64,000 bases of DNA, from contig JBEKLU010000001.1 of assembly GCA_050010035.1 (NCBI GenBank), positions 62,001 to 126,000 on the forward strand. Direction: 5' to 3'. The notes beneath the pieces were generated by a model, which did no database searches, was not told the origin of the DNA, and was given only the letters and a program-made list of their open reading frames with translations. Source of the stretch: Roseiarcus sp050010035 (GTDB lineage: Bacteria; Pseudomonadota; Alphaproteobacteria; Rhizobiales; Beijerinckiaceae). The translations under genes were made by a program, and so were the position numbers. Shown one piece after another: positions 52,298-60,969 of the stretch; the first letter of the stretch is position 1, and each line of letters opens with the position of its first letter.

Positions 52298-54241
52298 ATG
52301 AAACTGCAGTTGCGGAAATTGGACGCTTCGCCCGAGGACGCGCCGCGCATCGACGAGGGGCCGGCCGGGCGGCTTCTGATCGTCGACGACATCGCCGACA
52401 ATCGCGTGGTGCTCGCGCGACTGTTTCAACGCCGGGGCTTCGAGATTGGGGAAGCGGCGGACGGAGAGGAGGCGCTGCGGCTGATCGAGAAGGGATCCTT
52501 CGATGTCGTCCTGCTCGACGCGAAGATGCCTGGGCTCGACGGCGCCGAGGTGCTGCGCCGCGTTCGCGCGAGCCGGTCAGCGGCCATCTTGCCCGTCATC
52601 ATGATGACCGAGAAGGCCTTTTTCGCGGATGTCGCGGAATTCTTGAAGCTTGGAGCGAACGATTGCTTCGCCAAGCCGGTCGCCTTCGCTATCGCCCTGG
52701 AGCGGGTCATCAAAGAGGTGGCGCGACGACGGGCCGAGCTTGAACTGCGCCGCGTCAACAGCGCGCTCGAGGACGCCAAGAAACAGCTCGAGGAGCGAGT
52801 GTCGGAACGAAGCGCCCAGCTCGTCCAGGCCAACGCCGCGATGAGCGAGGAGGCGGCGCGCCGGATGGCGACCGAAGATCGGATCGCCTTTCTCGCCCAT
52901 CACGACACGCTGACCGGGCTCGCCAATCGGTTCCACTTCGAATCGACGTTGCTGGCGGCCACGGTTCGCGCCCGCGAGGAGCGATTGCGCTATTCGGTCC
53001 TGTTCGTCGATCTCGATGGCTTCAAGAATATCAACGACACGTTGGGGCATTCGGTCGGGGATGCGCTGTTGCGGGAAGTCGCGGAGCGTATTCGCCAGAC
53101 GCTGCCCGCCGGCGATTTCGCCGCGCGATTCGGCGGAGACGAGTTTGCCGTCCTTCATGTCTCGGACGACCTCGAAGCCAGTTCGATCACCTTGGCTCGC
53201 CGGCTAATCGAGATCGTCAGCGCCTGTCAGATGGCCGACGGCCACCAGGTGTTCATCGGCGCCAGCGTCGGGATCGCGCTGGCGCAGGACGGACCGGTCG
53301 ATCCGGTCACGCTGATGAAACGCGCCGATCTCGCGATGTATCGGGCGAAGGCGGACGGGCGTGGACAATATCGCCTGTTCCACCCGGACATGGACTCGCT
53401 CGCCCAGACCCGGCGCGCTCTCGATCTCGCGCTCCGGTCCGCGCTGGCGCGAGGCGAATTCGAATTGTTCTTTCAGCCGATCGTCAGCATCGGGCGGCGA
53501 CGCATCGCCGGCTTCGAAACGTTGCTGCGATGGAATCACCCGGATCGAGGCCTCGTGTCGCCGGACGAATTCATCGGCCTGGCCGAGGACACCGGCCTGA
53601 TCGTTCCCATCGGAGAGTGGATCGTGCGGCAAGCCTGCGTCGAGGCGGCGCGCTGGCCGGCCGAGCTTCTGGTCGCGGTCAATCTCTCCGCCATCCAATT
53701 CCGCAACAGAAACCTGGTGGCGGTGGTGATGGACGCGCTGGCCCGCTCGGGCCTTCCTCCGGCGCGCCTGGAGCTCGAGATCACCGAATCCGCCCTTCTC
53801 GTGGACAACAGTCAGACGGTCGACATGCTGCGCCAGCTTCGGCACATCGGGGTGCGTATTTCGCTCGATGATTTCGGCGCCGGCTTTTCCGGCCTCGGCT
53901 ATCTGCGCTCGGTCAGGTTCGATACGATCAAGATCGACAAGTCTTTCGTTCACGACATGGCGTCGAAGGACGAGAGCCTGGCGATCGTGCGCTCCGCGAT
54001 CAGCATCGGCGCGACTCTCGGCATTTCGACGACCGCCGAGGGCGTCGAGACGGAGAGACAGTTGCACAGCCTCGCCGCAGAGGGCTGCACCGAGGCGCAA
54101 GGCTATCTGTTCGGCGCCGCGCAGCCGGCGACGCTCGCGCCGCGCGCGATCGAGCGCATCCAGGGGATGCGCTGCTGGCCGGTCACGACGGCGCGCCAGC
54201 AGCCCGGCGAGACGAACATCGCCGCCTTCTTCAGGCGCTGA
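52298..54241 (+). CDS. Response regulator with GGDEF and EAL domains
   Basis: A 647-residue cytoplasmic signalling protein. The receiver domain (about 25-145) has phospho-acceptor Asp74 in VVLLDAKMPGLDG; a coiled-coil linker (about 150-195) follows. The diguanylate cyclase domain has an intact GGDEF at 279-283 (RFGGDEFAVL). The phosphodiesterase domain has E-x-L as ETL (E407) and the further active-site residues in NLSAIQF, EITES, DDFGAGFSGLGYL, KIDKSF and AEGVET. Both activities therefore look possible. No cognate histidine kinase is next to it. It follows the PilZ-containing glucan synthase, its probable target. ATG 52298 is the start. Confidence 0.92.
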   Translation: MKLQLRKLDASPEDAPRIDEGPAGRLLIVDDIADNRVVLARLFQRRGFEIGEAADGEEALRLIEKGSFDVVLLDAKMPGLDGAEVLRRVRASRSAAILPVIMMTEKAFFADVAEFLKLGANDCFAKPVAFAIALERVIKEVARRRAELELRRVNSALEDAKKQLEERVSERSAQLVQANAAMSEEAARRMATEDRIAFLAHHDTLTGLANRFHFESTLLAATVRAREERLRYSVLFVDLDGFKNINDTLGHSVGDALLREVAERIRQTLPAGDFAARFGGDEFAVLHVSDDLEASSITLARRLIEIVSACQMADGHQVFIGASVGIALAQDGPVDPVTLMKRADLAMYRAKADGRGQYRLFHPDMDSLAQTRRALDLALRSALARGEFELFFQPIVSIGRRRIAGFETLLRWNHPDRGLVSPDEFIGLAEDTGLIVPIGEWIVRQACVEAARWPAELLVAVNLSAIQFRNRNLVAVVMDALARSGLPPARLELEITESALLVDNSQTVDMLRQLRHIGVRISLDDFGAGFSGLGYLRSVRFDTIKIDKSFVHDMASKDESLAIVRSAISIGATLGISTTAEGVETERQLHSLAAEGCTEAQGYLFGAAQPATLAPRAIERIQGMRCWPVTTARQQPGETNIAAFFRR

Positions 54242-54316
54242 ATGGGACGCGCCGCCGCTCGAGGCCGACAAACCTCGAAATGGCGCCAGGCCCCACGAAG
54301 CGCCCTCCTCCGCCGC

Positions 54317-54345
54317 TTGCCTTTCCCCCCGCCCTCCTCTATACG
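54317..54345 (+). promoter_or_regulatory. Sigma-70-type promoter of rpsB
   Basis: TTGCCT (54317-54322), a 17-base spacer and TATACG (54340-54345) form a good housekeeping promoter 113 bases before the rpsB start codon. The pair would give a leader of about 105 bases. Confidence 0.55.
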
Positions 54346-54457
54346 CGCGCTCATTCCACAGGCGGATTTTCGCGCGCCCTGCTTCAAGGGCTCGCTCCGG
54401 TGGCGGGTTCTCCCGCCTCAAACGATCCGCCGAGGCTCAACCGGAAAGGACGACGCA

Positions 54458-55477
54458 GTGTCTCTGCCTGATTTCACCATGCGCCAGCTTCTCGAAGTGG
54501 GGGCGCATTTCGGCCACCAGTCGCATCGCTGGAACCCCAAGATGGCGCCCTATATCTACGGCGCCCGCAATTCCATCCACATCATCGATCTCGCGCAGAC
54601 CGTGCCGCTGCTGCACCAGGCGTTGAAGACCGTCTCCGACACCGTCGCCAAGGGCGGGCGCGTGCTGTTCGTCGGCACCAAGCGCCAGGCGGCGGTCGAG
54701 ATCGCCGAGGCGGCCAAGCGCTCGGCGCAATATTTCGTCAATTCGCGCTGGCTGGGCGGCATGCTCACCAACTGGAAGACCATTTCCGCCTCGATCACCC
54801 GGCTGCGCAAGCTCGACGAAATGCTCGGCGAAGGCGCCAAGGGCCTGACCAAGAAGGAGCGCCTGATGCTTTCGCGCGAGCGCGAAAAGCTGGAGAAGGC
54901 GCTCGGCGGCATCAAGGACATGGGCGGCACGCCGGACCTCGTCTTCGTCATCGACACCAACAAGGAGGCGCTGGCGATCAAGGAGGCCAACCGGCTCAAG
55001 ATCCCGGTCATCGCCATCCTCGACACCAATTGCGATCCCGACGGCATCACGCTGCCCATTCCCGGCAACGACGACGCCAGCCGCGCCATCCAGCTCTATT
55101 GCGATCTCGTGGCGCGCGCGGCGATCGACGGCATTTCGCGCAGCCAGGGCGCGGCCGGCGTCGACCTCGGCGAGGCCGAGGCGCCGATCGCCGAGCCGCT
55201 GCCCGAGCAAGCCGAGCCGGAGGCCGAAGCGACTCCGACCGAACATTTCGAGTTGCTGGCCGCCCCGCGCGGCGCCCCGGACGATCTGGCCAAGCTCACC
55301 GGCGTCGGGCCGCAGATCGTCAAGAAGCTCAACGAGCACGGCGTGTTCCATTATTGGCAGCTCGCCGCGATGACTGAGGAGGAGGCCGCCAAGCTCGACG
55401 CCGACCTCAAGTTCAACGGCCGCATCGCCCGCGACAAGTGGGTCGATCAGTCGCGCTCGCTCATCGCCGCGGCCTGA
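54458..55477 (+). CDS. rpsB: 30S ribosomal protein S2 with long C-terminal extension
   Basis: A 339-residue S2. The conserved core covers about residues 1-230 (VGAHFGHQSHRWNPKMAPYI, FVGTKRQAA, NSRWLGGMLTNWKT, TPDLVFVID). The tail of about 100 residues is acidic and Ala/Glu-rich (EPLPEQAEPEAEATP), then a helix-hairpin-helix-like segment LTGVGPQIVKKLNEHGVFHY. Similar tails occur in S2 of related alphaproteobacteria, so this is not a mis-called start or a fusion error. GTG 54458 follows GGAAAGGA; the frame is open upstream to 54242, but that crosses the promoter. tsf follows. Confidence 0.95.
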   Translation: MSLPDFTMRQLLEVGAHFGHQSHRWNPKMAPYIYGARNSIHIIDLAQTVPLLHQALKTVSDTVAKGGRVLFVGTKRQAAVEIAEAAKRSAQYFVNSRWLGGMLTNWKTISASITRLRKLDEMLGEGAKGLTKKERLMLSREREKLEKALGGIKDMGGTPDLVFVIDTNKEALAIKEANRLKIPVIAILDTNCDPDGITLPIPGNDDASRAIQLYCDLVARAAIDGISRSQGAAGVDLGEAEAPIAEPLPEQAEPEAEATPTEHFELLAAPRGAPDDLAKLTGVGPQIVKKLNEHGVFHYWQLAAMTEEEAAKLDADLKFNGRIARDKWVDQSRSLIAAA

Positions 55478-55481
55478 CTCC

Positions 55482-55577
55482 CCCTCTCCCGCTTCGCGGG
55501 AGAGGGCCGGGGTGAGGGCGGGTCCGCGCGCCCTCATCCGGCCCTTCGGGCCACCTTCTCCCGCAAGCGGGAGAAGG
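55482..55577. repeat. Pair of REP-like palindromes between rpsB and tsf
   Basis: Two hairpins face each other: CCCTCTCCCGC-TTC-GCGGGAGAGGG (55482-55506) and CCTTCTCCCGC-AA-GCGGGAGAAGG (55554-55577), with GCCCTTCGGGCC between. This is the full form of the repeat whose single units occur after dnaE and elsewhere. It may also modulate rpsB/tsf mRNA levels. Confidence 0.7.
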
Positions 55578-55625
55578 GATGCCCGTACTGCCGCTCCATT
55601 CGCTTCAATTCCCGGGGGACGACAC

Positions 55626-56519
55626 ATGGCCACGATTACCGCCGCGCTGGTGAAGGATCTGCGCGAGAAGACCGGCGCTGGGATGATGGACTGCAAGAAC
55701 GCGCTCGGCGAAACCGCCGGCGACATCGAGGCGGCGATCGACTGGCTGCGCAAGAAGGGCCTCGCCAAGGCGGCCAAGAAGAGCGGCCGCGTCGCCGCCG
55801 ACGGCCTAGTCGGCGTCGCAGTGGAGGCCAACTTCGGCGTCGTCGTCGAGGTGAACTCGGAAACCGACTTCGTCGCCCGCAACGACGACTTCCAGGCGCT
55901 GGTGCGCGGCATCCTGGCGGTGGCGCTCGACAAGGGGGCCGGCGTCGACGCCGAGGCGGTCAAGGCCGCCCATTACCCCGGCGGCGGCACGGTCGCCGAG
56001 GCGATCGCCAACGCCATCGCCACCATCGGCGAGAACATGACGCTGCGCCGCGCGCAGGGGCTGCACGTCGCGCACGGCGCCATCGGCCGTTACGTGCACG
56101 GCCAGATCGCCGACGGCCTCGGGCGCATCGGCGTCGTCGTCGCGCTCGAATCGACCGGCGACCGCGGCGCGCTCGTCGCGCTCGGCCGTCAGGTGGCGAT
56201 GCACGTCGCCGCCGCCAGCCCGATCGCGCTCGACCCGCAGGGGATCGATCCGGCGACCATCGCGCGCGAAAAATCGGTGCTGGCCGAGAAGAACGCCGGC
56301 AAGCCGCCGCACGTGCTGGAAAAGATCGTCGAATCGGGCCTGAAGACCTATTACAAGGAAGTCTGCCTCCTCGATCAGCCCTTCGTCCACGACCCCGCCA
56401 AGTCGGTCGCCCAGGCGGTCAAGGAAGCGGAGAAGACGGTCGGCGCGCCGATCGCGATTCGCGGCTTCGTTCGCTATGCGCTCGGCGAGGGCGTCGAAAA
56501 ACCCGCCGGGGAGGCGTAG
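55626..56519 (+). CDS. tsf: Elongation factor Ts
   Basis: A 297-residue translation factor that recharges EF-Tu by GDP/GTP exchange. The N-terminal UBA-like domain begins VKDLREKTGAGMMDCKNAL, with the invariant TGAGMMDCKNAL; the core has EVNSETDFVARNDDF, and the C-terminal part has QPFVHDPAKSVAQ. ATG 55626 has GGGGGAC upstream. It follows rpsB, as in most bacteria, separated by the REP pair, and ends at a strong terminator. Confidence 0.97.
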   Translation: MATITAALVKDLREKTGAGMMDCKNALGETAGDIEAAIDWLRKKGLAKAAKKSGRVAADGLVGVAVEANFGVVVEVNSETDFVARNDDFQALVRGILAVALDKGAGVDAEAVKAAHYPGGGTVAEAIANAIATIGENMTLRRAQGLHVAHGAIGRYVHGQIADGLGRIGVVVALESTGDRGALVALGRQVAMHVAAASPIALDPQGIDPATIAREKSVLAEKNAGKPPHVLEKIVESGLKTYYKEVCLLDQPFVHDPAKSVAQAVKEAEKTVGAPIAIRGFVRYALGEGVEKPAGEA

Positions 56520-56534
56520 ACTACCGAATCGACC

Positions 56535-56558
56535 GGGCGGCCCACGGGCCGCCCTTTT
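56535..56558 (+). terminator. Rho-independent terminator after tsf
   Basis: GGGCGGCCC-AC-GGGCCGCCC followed by TTTT: a nine-base GC stem with a two-base minimal loop (larger if the inner pairs open), 15 bases after the tsf stop. It separates rpsB-tsf from pyrH. Confidence 0.75.
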
Positions 56559-56593
56559 CGTATCGGCCCGCCATTTCGATGAGGAGACGAGCC

Positions 56594-57325
56594 TTGACCG
56601 ACAGCGCGCCCGCAAGACCCATGTTCGGCCGCGTCGTCGTCAAGCTGTCGGGCGAAGCCCTGATGGGGCCCGACGCCTTCGGCCTCAACGCGCCGACGGT
56701 GCAGCGCATCGCCGCCGATCTGAAGGCCGCGGCGGACCTCGGCGTGCAGGTCGCGGTGGTGGTCGGGGGCGGCAATTTCTTCCGCGGCCTGCTCGGCGCC
56801 GACAAGGGCATCGAGCGCGCGCGCGCCGACTCGATCGGCATGCTCGCGACCGTGATGAACGCGCTGGCGATGGAGGGGGCGCTGGAGCAGGCCGGCCAGA
56901 GCGCGCGCGTGCTCTCGGCGGTGGCCATGCCCTCGCAGTGCCAGCCCTATTCGCGCCAGGCGGCGCTGGCCCATCTCGTCAAGCATCGCGTCATCATTCT
57001 GGCCGGCGGCACCGGCAACCCGTTCTTCACCACCGACACCGGCGCAGCCTTACGCGCCGCCGAACTCGCCTGCGACGCGGTGATGAAGGCGACGCAGGTC
57101 GACGGCGTCTATTCGGCCGACCCCAAGAAGGACCCCAACGCGACCCGCTTCGACAAGCTCAGCCACGACGAAGCGATCGCCCGCAACCTTCAGATCATGG
57201 ACACCGCCGCCTTCGCGCTGGCGCGCGACAACCGCATCCCGATCGTGGTGTTCTCGGTCAACGAGCCCGGCGCGATCCGCGCCGCGCTGCTCGGCCAGGG
57301 CCGCGCGACCTACGTCATGCCGTGA
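56594..57325 (+). CDS. pyrH: UMP kinase
   Basis: A hexameric amino-acid-kinase-fold enzyme that phosphorylates UMP to UDP. VVKLSGEALMG, VVVGGGNFFRG, MLATVMNALAMEGAL, GGTGNPFFTTDTGAALRA and DPKKDPNATRFDKLS are all standard. The TTG at 56594 (giving MTDSAPARP, 243 residues) has GAGGAG seven bases upstream; ATG 56579 is the alternative, but it lies at the ribosome site itself. pyrH commonly follows tsf in this group; here the terminator lies between them. No frr gene follows in the window: an MFS gene does. Confidence 0.94.
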   Translation: MTDSAPARPMFGRVVVKLSGEALMGPDAFGLNAPTVQRIAADLKAAADLGVQVAVVVGGGNFFRGLLGADKGIERARADSIGMLATVMNALAMEGALEQAGQSARVLSAVAMPSQCQPYSRQAALAHLVKHRVIILAGGTGNPFFTTDTGAALRAAELACDAVMKATQVDGVYSADPKKDPNATRFDKLSHDEAIARNLQIMDTAAFALARDNRIPIVVFSVNEPGAIRAALLGQGRATYVMP

Positions 57326-57370
57326 TCGCGGAGCGCGGGCGCTCACGCAAAAGGCCGAATATGCCGACCG

Positions 57371-57545
57371 CCGTCATGCCCGGCCTTGTGCCGGGCATCC
57401 ACGCCGTGCCGCGGCAGCGAACCTTGAAGGTTCTTGCAGCGGCGCCGCGTGGATGGCCGGGACGAGCCCGGCCATGACGGCGAGGGGAGTTCCGGGAAAG
57501 GCGAGCTCGACTCAGCGCCTACAGGGACAAGCCCGGGCATGACGG
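57371..57545. repeat. Long palindromic intergenic repeat plus a half copy
   Basis: A 110-base palindrome (57371-57480) starts CCGTCATGCCCGGCCTTGTG and ends …GAGCCCGGCCATGACGG; the arms match at about 35 of 41 positions. A half copy (GGGACAAGCCCGGGCATGACGG-type) ends at about 57545. Repeats of this CGTCATGCCCGG type are common between genes in Hyphomicrobiales. No gene is seen in the 342 bases between pyrH and the MFS gene. Confidence 0.65.
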
Positions 57546-57667
57546 CCTGAATCGAACTGCCCTGGCGCCGGCGTCGCGCCAAACGCCGCTTGGATTGCGC
57601 CGCAAATGTCGTAGGTTGCGCGAGGGACGCGGGGGGCGCGTCCGCCTGCAATCGGGGGGATACGCAA

Positions 57668-59380
57668 GTGGACGCAACGGCGGCGCGGCACGGGAAATTC
57701 AGGACCGTCGTTCAGGTGACGAGCGGCAATTTCCTGGAGATGTTCGACTTCTTCCTGTTCGGCATCTACGCCAGTCATATCGCCAAGACTTTCTTCCCCA
57801 ACGCCAGCGAATACGCTTCGCTGATGCAGACCTTCTTGAGTTTCGCCGCGGGCTTCGCGATGCGGCCGATCGGCGCGCTGGTTCTGGGCCCCTATATCGA
57901 CCGGATCGGCCGCCGCAAGGGCCTGATCGTCACCCTCGGAATCATGGCCTGGGGCACCATTCTGATCGCCTTCACGCCAGGCTACGCGACGATCGGCCTG
58001 GCGGCGCCGCTATTGGTGTTGATCGGGCGGCTGTTGCAGGGGTTTTCGGCCGGCGTCGAGCTCGGCGGCGTCTCGGTCTACCTCTCGGAAATGGCGACGC
58101 CGGGCCACAAGGGGTTCTACGTCGCCTGGCAGTCGGCGAGCCAACAGATCGCGATCGTCGTCGCCGCCTTGATCGGCTTCGCCCTCAGCAAGCTGATGAA
58201 GCCGGCGGACGTCGCCGATTGGGGATGGCGCATCCCCTTCGTCGTCGGCTGCCTGATCGTGCCGCTGTTGTTCATTCTGCGCCGCTCGTTGCAGGAGACG
58301 GAAGAATTCCTCGCCCGCGTTCATCGTCCCAGCTTCAGCGAGAACATTCGCACGCTGGCGGTCAACTCGTTGCTGGTCATCGGCGGGATCGGCATGGTCG
58401 TCATGACGACCGTCTCGTTCTACCTGATCACCGTCTACACCCCGACCTTCGGCAAGAACGTCCTGAAGCTCGCCGAATCCGACAGCCTTCTGGTGACCAT
58501 CGCCGTCGGCGCCTCCAACTTCATCTGGCTGCCGATTTCCGGCGCGCTCTCCGACCGGATCGGCCGCCGGCCGATTCTCGTCGCCACGACCCTGCTCGCG
58601 CTCGTGACCGTCTATCCCGCGCTCTCCTGGCTGGTCAACGGCCCGACCTTCGGCAAGATGCTCCTCGTCGAGCTTTGGCTGTCGGCGATCTACGCCTGGT
58701 ACAACGGCGCGATGGTCGTCGCGCTGACCGAAGTCATCCCGGCGAGCGTGCGCACCTCGGGCTTCTCGCTGGCCTACAGCCTCGCCACGACGCTGGGCGG
58801 TTCGTCGCTGGCGATCTCGACCTGGCTGATCGCACAGACCGGCGACAACGCCTCGCCCGGGTTCTGGATGAGCTTCGCCGCGCTTTGCGGGCTCGCCGCG
58901 ACGCTCGCCGTTTACGCCGGCAAGGGCCGGCAAGCCGCGACGCCGAACTCGGCAGCCGATCCCAGTCCCGTTGGCATCGCAGGATGGTTAGCCCTGCCGG
59001 CTATCGGATTGGTCTTGGGTCCGATCGTCGCGGTCGTGTTCCTGATAGCAGGCTTGCGCTTATTTTCTGATGCCGAACATGCAGGATACGGGGGCGTATA
59101 CGCGTTGGAGCTTCTCGTGCAGGTCGGGATGCTGGCGTTTATCACCTACGCTGCAATGCGGTTCTTTGGCAAGAAACGCGACGCGCCTTCGACCATCATC
59201 GCCTTGTTGATCGCGGGTCTCGTGTCCAATGGCGTTCTTCTCTTGGTCGAGCTTGGAGCGGGAGCGGAGGTGTTCGCGATCGAGAGCGGCAAGCAACTCG
59301 TGCGAGACATCGTCGGCGCGGCGATTTGGATTCCGTACTTCAGAGTATCGAAGCGCGTGAAAATGACATTCGTCAACTGA
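57668..59380 (+). CDS. MFS transporter (MHS family, organic-acid symporter-like) fused to a DUF2569 domain
   Basis: A 570-residue membrane protein starting at GTG 57668 after GGGGGGATACGCAA. Residues 1 to about 430 are a metabolite:H+ symporter with twelve helices: TSGNFLEMFDFFLFGIYA, LGPYIDRIGRRKGLIVTLGI (parts), GRLLQGFSAGVELGGVSVYLSE (parts) and ALSDRIGRRPILV. This is the group including citrate and tricarballylate carriers. Residues from about 440 (GIAGWLALPAIGLVLGPI to the closing IWIPYFRVSKRVKMTFVN) match DUF2569, a separate four-helix membrane domain. The fusion is unusual. The C-terminal part uses more AT-rich codons than the rest, suggesting later addition. Confidence 0.85.
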   Translation: MDATAARHGKFRTVVQVTSGNFLEMFDFFLFGIYASHIAKTFFPNASEYASLMQTFLSFAAGFAMRPIGALVLGPYIDRIGRRKGLIVTLGIMAWGTILIAFTPGYATIGLAAPLLVLIGRLLQGFSAGVELGGVSVYLSEMATPGHKGFYVAWQSASQQIAIVVAALIGFALSKLMKPADVADWGWRIPFVVGCLIVPLLFILRRSLQETEEFLARVHRPSFSENIRTLAVNSLLVIGGIGMVVMTTVSFYLITVYTPTFGKNVLKLAESDSLLVTIAVGASNFIWLPISGALSDRIGRRPILVATTLLALVTVYPALSWLVNGPTFGKMLLVELWLSAIYAWYNGAMVVALTEVIPASVRTSGFSLAYSLATTLGGSSLAISTWLIAQTGDNASPGFWMSFAALCGLAATLAVYAGKGRQAATPNSAADPSPVGIAGWLALPAIGLVLGPIVAVVFLIAGLRLFSDAEHAGYGGVYALELLVQVGMLAFITYAAMRFFGKKRDAPSTIIALLIAGLVSNGVLLLVELGAGAEVFAIESGKQLVRDIVGAAIWIPYFRVSKRVKMTFVN

Positions 59381-59538
59381 TTCGGCTCGCCCCGACGGCG
59401 CGGCGTCCGAAATCGCGACGAGAGATTCGGACGCGCCGCGCGCCGCGCCTCGACAATCCCGTTGCGTGCGGCGCGAAACCGCGCTCAATTGCGCGCTGAC
59501 GCTCGCTTAGGAGTCGGGCGCTTCGGGGGGAGGCGAAG

Positions 59539-60861
59539 ATGGATATCGAACAGCGCACGACGACCCAGGTCGCCTGGCGATTCATACCCTTTCTCATCGT
59601 CTGTTACTTCGTCGCCTATCTCGACCGCGTCAACGTCGGCTTCGCCAAGCTGACGATGGACGCGGATCTCGGTATCAGCGAGACGATGTTCGGCTTCGGC
59701 GCCGGCGTGTTCTTCCTCGCCTATTTCCTGTTCGAGGTTCCCTCCAATCTGCTGCTCGATCGGTTCGGCGCGCGGCGCTGGATCGCGCGCATCATGTTCT
59801 CCTGGGGCCTCATTTCCGGCGCGATGGCGTTCATCCCGCAAATCGCCAAGGGGACGGGGATCAGTGGCGAATACACGTTCTACGGCCTGCGAATCCTGCT
59901 CGGCTTCGCCGAAGCCGGATTCTTCCCCGGCATCATCTTCTTCCTCACGCTGTGGTTCCCCTCGAGCCACCGAGCGCGCATCGTCGGCTATTTCATGGCG
60001 GCGGTGCCGCTGTCCTCGGCGCTCGGCTCGCCGGTTTCGGCGTCGCTGCTCGGCCTCAACGGCGTCGCCGGATTCCACGGCTGGCAATGGCTGTTCATCG
60101 CGGAAGCGGCGCCCTCGCTCGTCCTGGCCGTCGTCGCCTATTTCTACCTGACCGACCGGCCGGCGGACGCCGCCTGGCTCGACGACAAACAACGCTCCTG
60201 GCTGAGCGCGCGGCTCGCCGCAGAGGACAAGGTCCGCGAGAGGGTCTCGCCCGCCAGCGTCCTCAAGAGCCTCTACGACGGGCGCGTGCTGGCGCTGTCG
60301 CTGGTCTATTTCGGCGTCGTCGCCTGCCTCTACGGCGTCGGCTTCTGGCTGCCGACGATCGTCAAGGGCTTCGGCGTTTCGATCGCGATGACCGGCTGGA
60401 TCAACGCGATCCCCTACGTCGTCGGCTTCTTAGGCATGGTCTGGTGGGGCATGCGGTCGGACGCGCGGATGGAGCGCATCCGCCATCTCGCCATCGCGCT
60501 GGCGCTCGCGGCGATCGGAGTCGGCGCGTCGGCCGTCATCAGCGATCCCCTGATGAAGATGATCGCGCTGACCGTCGGCGCCTTCGGCGTCTTCGCCGCG
60601 CTGCCGATCTTTTGGACCCTGCCGACCGCGATCCTTTCGGGCGCCTCGGCCGCGGCGGGAATCGCGGCGATCAATTCGATCGGCAATCTCTCCGGCTATT
60701 TCGGCCCCTTCGCCATCGGCTGGATCAAGGACGCCACCGGTAGCTTCGCCTGGGGCCTGGCGGCCGTCGCGGCCTGCGCCGCGATCGCCCTCGTGATCGC
60801 GCTGGCGCTGGGCCACGACACGTCGCTGGAGAGGGCGCCCGACGAAGCGCGCGCGCCATGA
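59539..60861 (+). CDS. MFS transporter, ACS (anion:cation symporter) family
   Basis: A 440-residue twelve-helix protein. The opening RFIPFLIVCYFVAYLDRVNVGFAKL and the GFAEAGFFPGIIFFLTLWFP block are hallmarks of the ACS family, which carries organic anions such as glucarate, phthalate, tartrate or hydroxyphenylacetate with H+ or Na+. GWQWLFIAEAAPSL and GNLSGYFGPFAIGWIKD follow. The substrate is not predictable. It starts 158 bases after the fused MFS gene on the same strand; the two carriers may have related substrates, but no catabolic enzymes are nearby. Confidence 0.9.
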   Translation: MDIEQRTTTQVAWRFIPFLIVCYFVAYLDRVNVGFAKLTMDADLGISETMFGFGAGVFFLAYFLFEVPSNLLLDRFGARRWIARIMFSWGLISGAMAFIPQIAKGTGISGEYTFYGLRILLGFAEAGFFPGIIFFLTLWFPSSHRARIVGYFMAAVPLSSALGSPVSASLLGLNGVAGFHGWQWLFIAEAAPSLVLAVVAYFYLTDRPADAAWLDDKQRSWLSARLAAEDKVRERVSPASVLKSLYDGRVLALSLVYFGVVACLYGVGFWLPTIVKGFGVSIAMTGWINAIPYVVGFLGMVWWGMRSDARMERIRHLAIALALAAIGVGASAVISDPLMKMIALTVGAFGVFAALPIFWTLPTAILSGASAAAGIAAINSIGNLSGYFGPFAIGWIKDATGSFAWGLAAVAACAAIALVIALALGHDTSLERAPDEARAP

Positions 60862-60969
60862 GGACCGCGCGAGGCGGGAATCGAGTCGAGCGAAATCGGC
60901 GTGAGGCCGCGGGACGTTGACGGCGCGGGGAAAGCCGACCTAAGCCTTCGCTCCCAACCGGAGGCTTCG

